Origin: Pseudozyma flocculosa PF-1
Lineage: Eukaryota; Basidiomycota; Ustilaginomycetes; Ustilaginales; Ustilaginaceae
Length of the DNA: 64,000 nt
Assembly: GCF_000417875.1 (NCBI RefSeq)
Contig: NW_006920870.1
Span: 308,115-372,114, forward strand
Direction: 5' to 3'
Shown here: piece by piece, positions 24,095 to 34,500 of the stretch
Position numbering within the stretch: position 1 is the first letter of the stretch
Layout of the letters: each line of letters starts with the position of its first letter
Notes under the pieces: model-generated
What the model saw: only the letters and a program-made list of their open reading frames with translations
Database searches by the model: none
What the model was told of the DNA's origin: nothing
Translations under genes and position numbers: made by a program

Positions 24095-26776
24095 ATGCCC
24101 GGTCTGCTCTCACTGCGCCGACCCGCGGCAAACCCGCCACCGCAGAACGACGGAGACGTCCAGCAGACCACTGGCGGCCCTCTACGGCGCCTCCTCGCAG
24201 GCAGGAACCACCGCCATGCCCAGGACGTCGACGTCGAGATGAACCAGACTGCCGCGGGCCAGCAACCTCTGCAGCAGCAGCAGCAGCAGCCCGCCATCCA
24301 AGACGACGATGCACAGCCGCTTCCCTCTCACGACCGACAGGCATCCGGACGCTCCATGCTCTCCCAGATCTCGATACCCTCCCTCTCGGCTCTCCGACAG
24401 CGCGACCGCGACGCCGAACTTCAGCGCCAGATCGACCGAGCCCAGAACCGCGCCACGATACCCACCCCAAACCAGCTCGAGAACGGCACGGCAGCAGGCG
24501 CATCGTCTGATCCCGCAGCAGCACCCGCCCTCGCCGACGGAGCTCCCGCCACCATGACCAGCCCCTTTCAGCCGCCGCCGCCTGCCGCCACCAAGCGCTC
24601 CGCAAAGAGCAGAAGGGAGAGGGAGGAGGCCGCCACCCTCTTCGGACCCAATCTCGCAAACTACTTTGGCAGCGGCAACAGCACCAGCGGTGCCATCACC
24701 GCCGCCAGCCAGGCCGTCACCGCCGCCTCGCCCGTCCCGCCACCCACGTCGCCCGACCTGGCTAGCCCCACCGGCCCGCTGCCGCTCCAGGCGCGACAGG
24801 CCAGGCTGGGCTCGCGCGGCCGTGCACGTGGCGCCTCCCTCTCCGGCCTCAGCATGATGTCGCTCGGTGCCGAGTCGGTCACCTCGCTGGGCGCGTACAA
24901 CACCCAATCCACCGACAGCGCCTCGGCCGCGACCATGGACGGCTCCACCTACGACCTGATCAGCCAAGTGCCGCGGCCCGACGTGGGTGGCGAGATTGCC
25001 ATGAGCGAGGGCATCGACCTCGATACCCTTAAGCGGTGGGTCGACCGAAGCGCTGGCACCGACCCGGGCCCCCTCCAGGCAGGGCCCTCGGCCGCCACCA
25101 TCCCGCCGGTCTGCACGACGCTGCAGTCCTACGTCAATGTCAAGCGCAACGCCGTCCGGCTGGCGGTCAAGCAGCCCGAGGAAGCGCTCGCGGCGTCGCC
25201 GGCTGCTGCAGCCACCACTGCCGACCTTGGCCCCCTCGGTGTCTCCGACGACCACTCGCGAAGTGCCAGTGCGTCGACCGACGTCAACCTGCTGCGCACA
25301 CAGCCTTCGCTCTCGGTCCTGCCGTCGCTCTCTTCTGCGGCGACTGGCAAGGGCAGCAGCGGCACTACGGCTGCGACCTTGCTGCCCGACCCGACCCACA
25401 CGATCTACTTCGAGTACGACTGCGCCGCACCGTGCGCGAGCGCGCAGATCTTTATCCGCGCCAGTCGCAAGCACGGCAGCTGGGTCAACTACGTCGCCCC
25501 GACAAACGCCGACGGCCAGGTCGATGCATCCACATCCGACGGCGTGGCAGCGATGCTGGCCCTGCGCGGCCCGCCGCCGCATGTCCTCGGGTGGCCGGTC
25601 CACGTTGCCCGCCTGAAGAAGGGATTCGGTGTTGGCCACAAGGCTGCTCTGTGCCTCGACCTCAAGTACTACGCGCCGCCTTCCGACAAGCTGTCCAAGA
25701 AGGCCAAGTCGGCCGCCGACGGCTCGAACGGCGGGGATGGCGGCGGCCAGGACGGCGACGCAGGCACCGTGCTAGGCCAGAGCCAGGGGGCGGCACAGGC
25801 CGAGACGGCGTGGGGCAACCCGATCCCCGAAACGCCTGCGTGGGACGTGCAGAGAAGGCTCGAGATTGAGCGCGATGAGCAGGAAGAAGAGGCCGCGGCC
25901 GAGAGGCTGCGCCGCGGTGGGAGGCAGCAGCAGACGTCTGCGGCCGGTGGTGACGCAGCGACAGACATTGCCGCTGCTGCTGCTGCTGCCGGTGCGGGAG
26001 GCGACGGCACGAGACCGGCGGCCGACGACGCCCTCGTCGAGACAAAGGAGCAGCGACTGGCGCGGGAAAAGGCCGAGAGGGAGACGCTCAAGGTTGCCAT
26101 TGTGGTTGAGGCGCTGGATGCCAACGCGCGGCCGCTCAAGGAGCCCAACCTGCAGACGACCTACCTGCGCCTCAACTCGCTGCCGGTGCGCAAGCCGGCC
26201 ACGACCGCGGACGACTCGACTTCGGCAGCAGACGCAGCCGCGGCCACGGCCAAGGAAGCCGAGGACGCCAAGCCGCAGCGGACGTGGTCGGCGCAGGTGG
26301 AAGGGCAAGAGGCCGAGATCGGACCGCACCGCTTCCAGCTGCAGGAGCTGTACGGCCTGTCATCAAGGCCGCCACCGGTGCGACCGGCTGCGGCCAACGA
26401 AGAGGGCGACGACAACGAGGACGGTGGAGGCGGCGGCGGCGGCGTCGGTGGCACCACGGGGGCCTACGGCACTTCGGGCACGTTTGCTGGGGTGGTCGAC
26501 GACGACTCGAACGGGACCGAGTGCCTAATCTGCCTGAGCGCGCCGCCGACGACGCTGCTGCTGCCGTGCACGCACGGCCTCTGCCTCGAGTGCGCGGTGC
26601 AGCTGCGGGAGAGCGTCATGGGGATGCGGCAGACGGAGCGGAGGCGCGGACGCACGCCGCGGCGCAAGTACGCGTGCCCCGTGTGCCGACGCGGGTTCAC
26701 GAGCATGCTGCACCTGAGCAAGGCCGACGAGAAGCTCGTGGCGCAGAGCTCGGCGCTGCCGACGGGCGGCGGCTGA
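24095..26776 (+). CDS. RING-finger protein, possible MGRN1-like E3 ubiquitin ligase
   Basis: Single exon, 893 aa. A C3HC4 RING finger sits at the C-terminus (about residues 809-862): C-x2-C-x11-C-x-H-x2-C-x2-C, a long basic insert (GMRQTERRRGRTPRRKY), then CPVC. This predicts E3 ubiquitin-ligase activity. The first 400 residues are low complexity (Ala/Ser/Gln/Pro; a Gln run near 24270-24290). A folded segment around 434-540 starts HTIYFEYDCAAPCASAQIFI and ends HVARLKKGFGVGHKAALCLD, reminiscent of the substrate-binding domain before the RING in mahogunin/RNF157-type ligases; this is inference from memory. A charged, probably coiled region (590-700) follows. The ATG follows a long pyrimidine-rich leader. 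Confidence 0.82.
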   Translation: MPGLLSLRRPAANPPPQNDGDVQQTTGGPLRRLLAGRNHRHAQDVDVEMNQTAAGQQPLQQQQQQPAIQDDDAQPLPSHDRQASGRSMLSQISIPSLSALRQRDRDAELQRQIDRAQNRATIPTPNQLENGTAAGASSDPAAAPALADGAPATMTSPFQPPPPAATKRSAKSRREREEAATLFGPNLANYFGSGNSTSGAITAASQAVTAASPVPPPTSPDLASPTGPLPLQARQARLGSRGRARGASLSGLSMMSLGAESVTSLGAYNTQSTDSASAATMDGSTYDLISQVPRPDVGGEIAMSEGIDLDTLKRWVDRSAGTDPGPLQAGPSAATIPPVCTTLQSYVNVKRNAVRLAVKQPEEALAASPAAAATTADLGPLGVSDDHSRSASASTDVNLLRTQPSLSVLPSLSSAATGKGSSGTTAATLLPDPTHTIYFEYDCAAPCASAQIFIRASRKHGSWVNYVAPTNADGQVDASTSDGVAAMLALRGPPPHVLGWPVHVARLKKGFGVGHKAALCLDLKYYAPPSDKLSKKAKSAADGSNGGDGGGQDGDAGTVLGQSQGAAQAETAWGNPIPETPAWDVQRRLEIERDEQEEEAAAERLRRGGRQQQTSAAGGDAATDIAAAAAAAGAGGDGTRPAADDALVETKEQRLAREKAERETLKVAIVVEALDANARPLKEPNLQTTYLRLNSLPVRKPATTADDSTSAADAAAATAKEAEDAKPQRTWSAQVEGQEAEIGPHRFQLQELYGLSSRPPPVRPAAANEEGDDNEDGGGGGGGVGGTTGAYGTSGTFAGVVDDDSNGTECLICLSAPPTTLLLPCTHGLCLECAVQLRESVMGMRQTERRRGRTPRRKYACPVCRRGFTSMLHLSKADEKLVAQSSALPTGGG

Positions 26777-27682
26777 GCCCGTGTACCCCTTGGCTCCGCT
26801 CCTGGAGCGTGGATCGTTCGTTTTCTTGTCTTTTTGTGTTTCTATGTCGATTGATCGAACATCGCATCCGGTCGGTTGGCGGACCAAGGATACCCCCCTC
26901 GCCGTTGCCTAGTCTTGTTGTTTCTGTTGAGCCTCGGTTGGTCGCCCGGTCGACTCGCTCGCTCGCTCGCCGTTCGCTCTCTATTTGTACGGGTAGCCAG
27001 GACGAGGAGGTGCTTGATACCTCTGAGAGGCCATTTAGAGAGGGAGGCGAGGTGGGCGTCACAAACTGCTGTTGGCCTCGATGTAGGGCTGAGGCAAGCC
27101 AGCTTGGAGGGTGGTGCGGGGAAGAGGGACAAGGCAAGCCAAGGCAGGGGGTGGGTGGCCTCTCCCCTTGTCGGCGTCCGTCTCGGCCGAGAGGCCAGGC
27201 GGCACGACGGACAAGCAGCAGCTGGCACCAGGGTGACCTAGCCCTGGGGCAAGCAAGGCTGCTGCTTCCCTTCCGAATCCCATCGTCTTGGTCATCGAGA
27301 GCCTTTGTGTCACCCTCGCAACCCCGAATTCCGGGGGCCCCGCACGCCCCAGAGCCACACGACCAAGATGAAGCTGAAAGCCAGCCAGGCCAGGCTGCGC
27401 TGTGCTGCAATCGCGCTGCGGTAGGCCAGCTGCCCCGCGCTTGGGCCCCGCAGACGGCTGAACCGCTGCTCGGATCCAGCGCTGCTCTCAATGGGGTCTA
27501 GAGCAGGCCATGCCAGGCCATGTCACCCGCCCCAACCCGCGACGCTCAAGCCACGGTCAGGCAGGCCACCCTCGCCCACGCTTTCCCCCTCTCCGCCTGG
27601 CTTCCTCGTCACCACCATCTCTTCCCTCACCACCACCACCCCCACCCCACCGTCCCACGGCTGACATCTACGCTCTCCCACC
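26777..27682. promoter_or_regulatory. Spacer between RING gene and hydrolase gene
   Basis: 0.9 kb, 3' region of the RING gene and promoter of the next gene. A CT-rich CACCACCACC leader (about 27570-27682) precedes the hydrolase ATG. No gene or structured element is supportable. Confidence 0.45.
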
Positions 27683-29215
27683 ATGTCCGCCGCTGCAACG
27701 ACCGCCGCCGTCGCCGCTCCGCCGCAGCGCCACCGCGTCGATCCGCGCGTCGAGGCGGCCGTGCGCGCCGCCAAGCCCTTCCAGCCGCGCTACCTGGTGC
27801 CCCTGCTGCGCATCCTCGTCTTCCACCTCTACTTTGTCCCCACCTCGCTCCTCGCCATCCCGCTCATCGCACTGCGCTGCATCGTCCCGGCGCTCCGGCC
27901 CAACCCGCGCTGGTCGTTCCTCACCGCCCTCTCGATCCTCAACGTCCGCCGCGCCATGCGCAGCATGATCCGCTTCGGATTCCAGCCCATCCAGCCCCGC
28001 GAGGGCGGATGGAGAGACACCCGCGGCAGCATCGCCGCCCTCCTCAACGTCCTCAACTACTCCGGCCCCGGCGGCAGCGTCACCCACCCCAAGCTCGCCG
28101 CCGACGCCGCCAAAAAGGTGGCCCGGGGCGTCGACAAGGTCTGGTTCGACCCGCCCCCGCTCGACGCCCTCACCGACGTCCTGTCGGTGCGCACCCAGGG
28201 CGCCGGAAGGGGCCTCGCCGTCCAGTCGACCCACTACGCCGGCCCACCGCTCCTCGACCCGGCATTTGCAAAGACGCGCTCCCGCGCATTTTGGTTCATG
28301 CATCGCCCCGGCGTGCTCCCGCCCTCTGCCCAGGCGGCGTCAAAGTCGGCAACGACGACGACGACAAAGACGCCGCCGCGCGAGCGCCCCGTCATCCTCT
28401 ACTTCCACGGCGGCGCCGGCGTCACGTTCAGCGCGGCCGACCTGTTTATGGGCCAGTGCCTCGCCTCGAACCTGGCAAAGTCGAGCGGCGCCGACGTCTT
28501 TTCCGTCGACTACCTCCTCGCGCCGCACGGTCCCTTTCCCGTCCCGCTGATGCAGGGCGTGGCGGCCTACATCTACCTCCACCGCACGCTGGGCTACCGC
28601 ACCGACCAGATCTACATTGGCGGAGACTCGTACGGCGCCTGGCTGACGCTCTGCCTCGAGCGATACCTGCGCACCTATGCCCACCTCGTCCTCGACGACC
28701 CAGAGTCGCACGCCAGCGGCGCCGAAAGCCCCAGCTTCGTCGCCGGCCTCGTCCTCCTCAGCCCGCACATTGCCCACGACGGCGACCACTTTGCCTCGCG
28801 CCAAAAGTACGTCGCGACCGACATCATCGACCTCAGCTACGGCGAGTGGGGCGCCGACGCGCAGCGCATCACGCCGCGCCACCGCGCCACCAACCCGCTC
28901 CCGCTCTCGGATCCGTGGTACACGCACTCCAACAAGCCCAGCGACGAGCTCGCCCGCCTCCCGCCCGTCTACATTGCCAACGGCGACAACGAGGTGCTGC
29001 GCGACGAGGGCATCTACTTTGCCCAGCTCCTCCGCCAGGCCAAAGGAGGCCTCGCCGAGTCCGACCCGGAAGTCGTCCTCGAGAGCGAGCCCGATATGCC
29101 CCACGACTACTTTACCCTCGACACCGAGCGCGCCCGCGCGAGAAAGGTCTATGGCCGCATCGGAAAGTGGATTAGAGGTATCACCGAGGGAAACGGGAGC
29201 GGTTACCGGCTCTGA
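27683..29215 (+). CDS. Alpha/beta hydrolase (HSL-like, hydrolase-fold 3), membrane-anchored
   Basis: Predicted esterase/lipase-type hydrolase; substrate unknown. Single exon, 510 aa; ATG in the context CACCATGTCC. An N-terminal hydrophobic stretch (about 35-75, LVPLLRILVFHLYFVP and following) suggests membrane anchoring. The hydrolase domain has the oxyanion-hole motif YFHGGAG (about 240-247), the nucleophile elbow GGDSYGAW with Ser near 315, a candidate acid Asp in NGDNEVLRDE (about 433) and a candidate His in MPHDYF (about 475). HGG plus GDSYG is the pattern of the hormone-sensitive-lipase/arylacetamide-deacetylase branch. Convergent with UBC6 217 bp downstream. Confidence 0.85.
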   Translation: MSAAATTAAVAAPPQRHRVDPRVEAAVRAAKPFQPRYLVPLLRILVFHLYFVPTSLLAIPLIALRCIVPALRPNPRWSFLTALSILNVRRAMRSMIRFGFQPIQPREGGWRDTRGSIAALLNVLNYSGPGGSVTHPKLAADAAKKVARGVDKVWFDPPPLDALTDVLSVRTQGAGRGLAVQSTHYAGPPLLDPAFAKTRSRAFWFMHRPGVLPPSAQAASKSATTTTTKTPPRERPVILYFHGGAGVTFSAADLFMGQCLASNLAKSSGADVFSVDYLLAPHGPFPVPLMQGVAAYIYLHRTLGYRTDQIYIGGDSYGAWLTLCLERYLRTYAHLVLDDPESHASGAESPSFVAGLVLLSPHIAHDGDHFASRQKYVATDIIDLSYGEWGADAQRITPRHRATNPLPLSDPWYTHSNKPSDELARLPPVYIANGDNEVLRDEGIYFAQLLRQAKGGLAESDPEVVLESEPDMPHDYFTLDTERARARKVYGRIGKWIRGITEGNGSGYRL

Positions 29216-29432
29216 GGACGCGTTCCGGTGGCGTCGCGTCGTCGTAGAGGGCGGCGGACGACGACGAGGGGCTGCAGCGAGGAGCCGCGAGCGCGCGAGG
29301 GGCAGCCGGGCCGCCTTGCTCAATGTATATACTTGTAGATGCGCGGCCATCGCGCCGTTCGCCCCTGGACCCCCTTGCGATGACGCACCGACCTACCCGC
29401 CGCGATGCGATGCGAAGCGAAGCGACGAGACG

Positions 29433-30911
29433 CTATGCTGCACCGCTACCGCCGGCCGCACTGCCGCCGTCGCCGCTCATGACGCGGCTAAAGAAGAGGT
29501 AGGCCAGGATGGCGACGACGACCGCCGACGAACGGGCGCCCAGGATTCCGCGCCTTGGCGCCGGTGCCGGTGCTGGTGCTGGTGCTGGTGCTGCCGCTCC
29601 CGCTGGTCGTGGTGCTGCTGCGGCGGCGGCGGCGGTTCGAGGTGACGCGCTGGATGCGGTCGTACCGGTCCCTGACGCTACGCCTGCGCTTGCGGCTGAC
29701 CCTGCTCAGGTTCGACGGGAGGCAGGCTAGGACTAGGGTGAGTCGGGCGTCACTCGTCGCGCCGCCACCACCCGGCATCGCAGCGACGTCGCCGGATGCC
29801 AGTGCGTGCGAGCCGGCGCAGGGGGGAATGATGGGGATAGGAAGAAGGGAAGGGGGGAGCTAGATGTTCACCTCACCTTGCACCGCCTCCGCCGCCGCCG
29901 AGGCAGTCGCAGCCTGCTGCGTCTTCTTCCACTCGCCCATGTTGGGCAGGTCCTTTGGTCCGTCGCGCACGGCGTACTCGGGGAAGATCTGGCAGAAACG
30001 GCGGTTGGCGAGGTTGTGCTCGTGGCTCTTTGCGGCCAGGGTGCGCCGATCGGCGTCCGAGGCCGTCACGGAGCCCGTCGTCATTTCGTCCGAGCACATG
30101 AAGCTCAGCAGGCCGATGAGGATCGTCGACGTGTTCCAGCCGGGTTGCCACGTATGCGGGTGGTAGTCGGACATCGACTGGTGGGTTCGTAGCGGGGCCA
30201 GATGGGAGGGAGCCAAAGCGAGGGCATGGCGTGTGAGTCCCGGGTGCATGTGCGGGTGCGGGTGCGGGTACGATGGAGGGCAGAACGGGATCGGAAAGAG
30301 GGCGAATGAGGGGCAGATGGGCAGCGCGAAGGACGACTTACGGTGCAGATCTTGGTGTCGGGCTTGAATCGGCCGCTCGGGGTCGACATCTTGATGCCCG
30401 GCGGCTTAAAGGGGAACTCGGGAGGAAAGATGAGCTGGCCGTGGTACTCTCCGCCCGCGTACGGCGTGTCGGGCGGGCCGCGAAGAATGTAGTGCCTGCC
30501 GAGACGGAGAAGGTTCACAGGATGAAGGGGGAGAGAGGAGGGGTGATGGCGGTGGGTAGGGCGTTGCGTTGCGGAGATGAGCATTGCTGCATCCACCTGG
30601 GGATGAACCGACCGAACGGTGTGCCGTCAGCGGGAGGGGGAGGGCTGGCTCACCACTCGAGGATGTTGTCCTCCTTGGGTCGGGCGTAGACGAGCGGCGG
30701 CGGATCCTTTTCCATCAGCTGCGCCTCTTTTGTCAGCTGCAGTGTCAGTAGCAGCATCGCAGCGCGCGGTTCAAGATTGAACCGAGAGGGAAGGGTAGGA
30801 CGAGATGAGCCACCGGCACTGCGCCCATCTGGCATTCATGCATGGTAGAAGGGGGTGGCTGGGCCGCAGGGGGTCGCAACTCACCCGTCGGATGGCGGCT
30901 TTACTGGCCAT
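29433..30911 (-). CDS. UBC6: Tail-anchored ER ubiquitin-conjugating enzyme E2 (Ubc6/UBE2J)
   Basis: E2 enzyme of ER-associated degradation, acting with ER-embedded E3 ligases on the cytosolic face. Five exons: 30911-30885, 30736-30654, 30495-30342, 30177-29877 and 29701-29433, giving 277 aa; all phases close. The E2 core reads [20 protein letters not shown], then [17 protein letters not shown], then [10 protein letters not shown], with the active cysteine as Cys87 in [15 protein letters not shown]. It is the non-canonical Ubc6 signature and the same residue number as in yeast. The last exon encodes an Ala/Pro-rich linker and a single C-terminal membrane helix (about 246-262, [17 protein letters not shown]) followed by 15 polar residues: a tail anchor. 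A reader that stops at the in-frame TAG inside intron 4 would lose the anchor, so that junction (CAAG/GTGAGG to GAGCAG/GG) matters. Confidence 0.94.
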
Positions 30912-31556
30912 GCTGTGCGGATGACGATGGGGAGATGGCGGGCGTCGAGGCGAAGTGGGTGTTTGATGAGGGTTGCGCCCGCTGCGGTGGATCTACGGGG
31001 CGAGTGTCGGGATAGTGTGGGGTGGGGTTGGTGGTGGTGGTGGTGGTGGTGGTCGTGGCAGGAAGGATGTGGAGCCTGGAGGGCTGGCCGAGCTGGCAGG
31101 CAGACCGACCCTGCGCTTGGACCGCCCTCCGTCCAGCCCCACCCCCGCTCGAAATTTCCACCCCCGCAAGTCGGCCGCACTAGCAGCTCAGATCGTCCAA
31201 GCCTGCCTGCCTGCCCCAGCAAAGCCACATTGGACGAGTAACGACGTCGCTCAGACCGGCGCCGCCACACTCTTCAAGATCGAGGGCAACTAGAAACGAC
31301 TGCTCAAAATGCCATTCCATGGATCGGCTTCGGTGAGGTGTTGTGAAAAAGAGGCGAGAAATCGGGTTAAAAAAGTGCCTTCTTCTGACAGGCTTCCCGG
31401 CACTTTCAGGCAAGCGTATGGTTGTACCTGCGACTTGGACGAGCGCAGTCGTTTCGTGATCTTATGGATCCAGACGATAAGAGGCCACAGCCGAGTCATT
31501 CATGCAGCGGCTCAGCTAGATTCCAGCCGCCAATACCAGCGAGAGCGGGGCAAGGA
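30912..31556. promoter_or_regulatory. UBC6 promoter and RAD2 3' region
   Basis: 645 bp between the UBC6 ATG and the RAD2 stop, both genes on the minus strand. It holds a GGT trinucleotide run (about 31030-31052). No gene is supportable. Confidence 0.5.
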
Positions 31557-34500
31557 TCAACGAAGCGGCGTCGACACGGAGCTGCTGGTGGAGCTGCTGC
31601 GTCGGCTAAGTTGTTGGCCGGGAGGGATGCTGGGGCTACGCGACTCGGGGATGCGGTGCACATCGTCGAGGCTCATGTTTCTCGCGGCGCGCAGGTTGGC
31701 CCGGGCCCCTCGACCGCGTCCACGTCCGCGTCCCCGTGCCGATGCGGTCGAGGTCGCAGCACCGGCACCGGCACCGGGGGCGGTGTTGCGCGCCGAAGAA
31801 GAGGACGCAGTGGTGCTGCCGCCCCCTCGACCGCCGCGACCTCGTTCACGACCGCGTTTGGGCGCAGGCCGCCACTCGTCGGCGCTCGAACTGCTTTCTC
31901 CGCTCTCCGCTGCTGCTGCTGCGGACGGACCAGGCTCAGTGCCCTCTTGTCCATCGACCGCCTTCGCCTTGCCCTTGCCGCGCTTCGTACCTCGAACCGC
32001 CTCCTTTGCCGGTGCTGCTGCTGGTGCGGCGGCGGCTTTCCTCGTCTTCTTCTTCGCCGCCGACGTGGAGGTCGTCTCGGCACCGGGTCGTTGTCCCTCC
32101 AAGGCCTCTACGGCCGCGTCGAGCTCAGCGACCCGATTCGCGTCATTGGAAGCCGAGGCCGCCTCATCCCGACGCACCACGGGTCGGCGCTTGGCCATCT
32201 CCTTGCCGAGAAGCTCCTCGGGGACGTGCGGCTGGATGTTGGCCTCGACCATCTCGATGCCGTCCGACGACGAGGCAGAGGACGACGAGGCAGAGTCGCT
32301 GTCGTCATCGCTGGATCCGGCGGCCGCAGCGCGTCGACGACGGCCACCGCGAGCCTTGCCTGCACGCTTGCCGGTGCCGCCGTTTGCACCGTCGCCGCCC
32401 ACCTTGGACTTGTTGGCGGCGCGGAAGCCGTTGACGACCTCCTGCAGCCGATTGGAGCCGTAGGTGGGCTTCTTGCGCCCGGCATAGACGCCGAGGCCGG
32501 CCGTGGTGTCGAAGAAGCCGTTGCGGTCGAGCGTGCTCTGGTTGCCGCGCGCACGGCTGCGCTGGTTTTGCTTCTCGATGATGGGCAAGAGGTACTGGTC
32601 CGTCTTGGTGACGGGCCAGTGCAGGTATTCTCCCAGGAAAGTGCGCAGGCTATCGAGGTCGGGCAGTCCCCACTGGAACGGCTCATCGCTCTCGTCGACC
32701 GTGGGCTGGTAGTAGGCGTCGAGCACCTCGGGCTCCGGCCACGATGGCGCTAGGTGGACCTTGTTGCGCAGCGCCTTTTTGATCCGTCGCATCGTCTTAC
32801 CGCGCGTGTCCTCGGGAGTGTCCTTGCCCATCTGCACCTTGTACCACCAGTCGCGGAACTTGAGCAGGCCGTCCTCGCCCGAAAAGAGGGCGAGGAGCTC
32901 CATCGCCAGCACCGGTCCCACGCCGGCGAGGCCCTCGGTGTAGTCGCTGCCGAGGAAGTAGGCCAGCCGCACCAGCTTCTCGCGGTCCAGGCCGAGCTCG
33001 CGCTGCAGGTCCGAGAGCAGGAAGCACTCGACGACCTTGTTGTTGTTGAACATGTTTTTGTAGATCCGCGTGCCGCCGAACAGAAAGACGTCGCTGTCGT
33101 CGGTGATGATGCCGTCGACGAGCCGGCGGCTGACGAGCTCGGCACACTGGGCCTCTGCCTCCATGGGCGCCGTGATGTACGGCAGGCCAAAGAGGCGCAG
33201 CATCATCTGGATCTCCTGCGCCATCTGGCGGGTGATGTCCTCCTCCGACTTTCGGCTGTTGGCGTGCTCGGCACGCAGCGCATTGACCTCGTTTTCGACC
33301 TCCTGCTGGACATCGAGGAGGCTGCGGCCCTTGCTTGCGCTGAGAAAGGCGGCAAACTCGTTCTGGTCGGCCGTCAGGCGTGCGATCTCTTCCTCGTCCT
33401 CGGCGTCCATGGCGTCCAGCTCCTCGGCCGTGGGCAGAGGGAAGCCGTCGGCGCCCAGAACGACGGGCTCGGGAGAAGGGGTGGGCGACCATTCGATTGG
33501 GGTCCCCTCCCGGCTGCTGGGCTGCGATGGCGCCGGCGCGGGCTCTAGGGGCGCATCGACCTCGGTAGTGACGGCGGGCAGGTTGTCGAGCACGATTGGC
33601 TGAGGCGACTCTCGCGCCCGATCCTTGACGACATCAGCGGAGGTCAAATCTTCTGCCGCGGGCGGCGGGGGCGGCGAAGAACCGATGCTGATGGGCTCGA
33701 CGTCGGCGGCCCTGGTGGTAGTGCTGCGCCGGCCGATTCCGGGGGATGCTGGATCCGCAGCGGCATGGATGGTTTCGCTGTTAGTCTCGGAGCGTTGCAT
33801 CGGCGGCAATGGCTGGGCTTCGACGGGGGACAAGGGCGCGTCGACGTCAATCGCCTGCACAGACTCAGCGTGCGGCTCGCTACGAGTCTCTTTGACGGCC
33901 TCCTCTACTTCATCGTCGATTCCCGCCCCGGCGGCAATCGCGCTCTGTGTCTCAATGACACTCAGCTGGGATGTCGCTGCCGGCTGCGGCTCCGGAAGTC
34001 GAGCTGATGGCTCCCGTCGCCGCTCCTCGCTCGCAGCCCTCTCGGGCGCTGCGGCCGGGCTGAATGTTGGCCTTTCCTGCACGTTAGGTTTGTGCGCCAC
34101 GGAGGACGTGGCGAGAGAAGGACTCGGCGCCGCAGGGAGCCTAGCTGCCTTTTCCAATCTCTGCTGCGATGCCGAGCGGGTCGGCGGCGGCATCGCTTCG
34201 CGTCGTGCTAGCGGAGCGGCCGGTCCACTGATCGGGGGTTCCTTCTGGCTGCGCTCCGGAGCGTTCTTCTTCGGGGTTCCTTGTGGCGCATTGACCGGGA
34301 TTTGACCTTTCTCCGAGAGAGGGGCAGGCCGAAGTGCGCGCAGGGACCCGGCCAGACTCTTGCGCGGCGGTGCTGGGGATGTCCCTAAACTCGCGCCTGA
34401 TGTGTTGCGGCCGACGAGGGCAGCCAGCTCCTTCATGCGATCAGAGCTTGCGCCGGACTGCGGAGCCTGCATCTTGGCGTCTGACGAAGGAGCATTTGCA

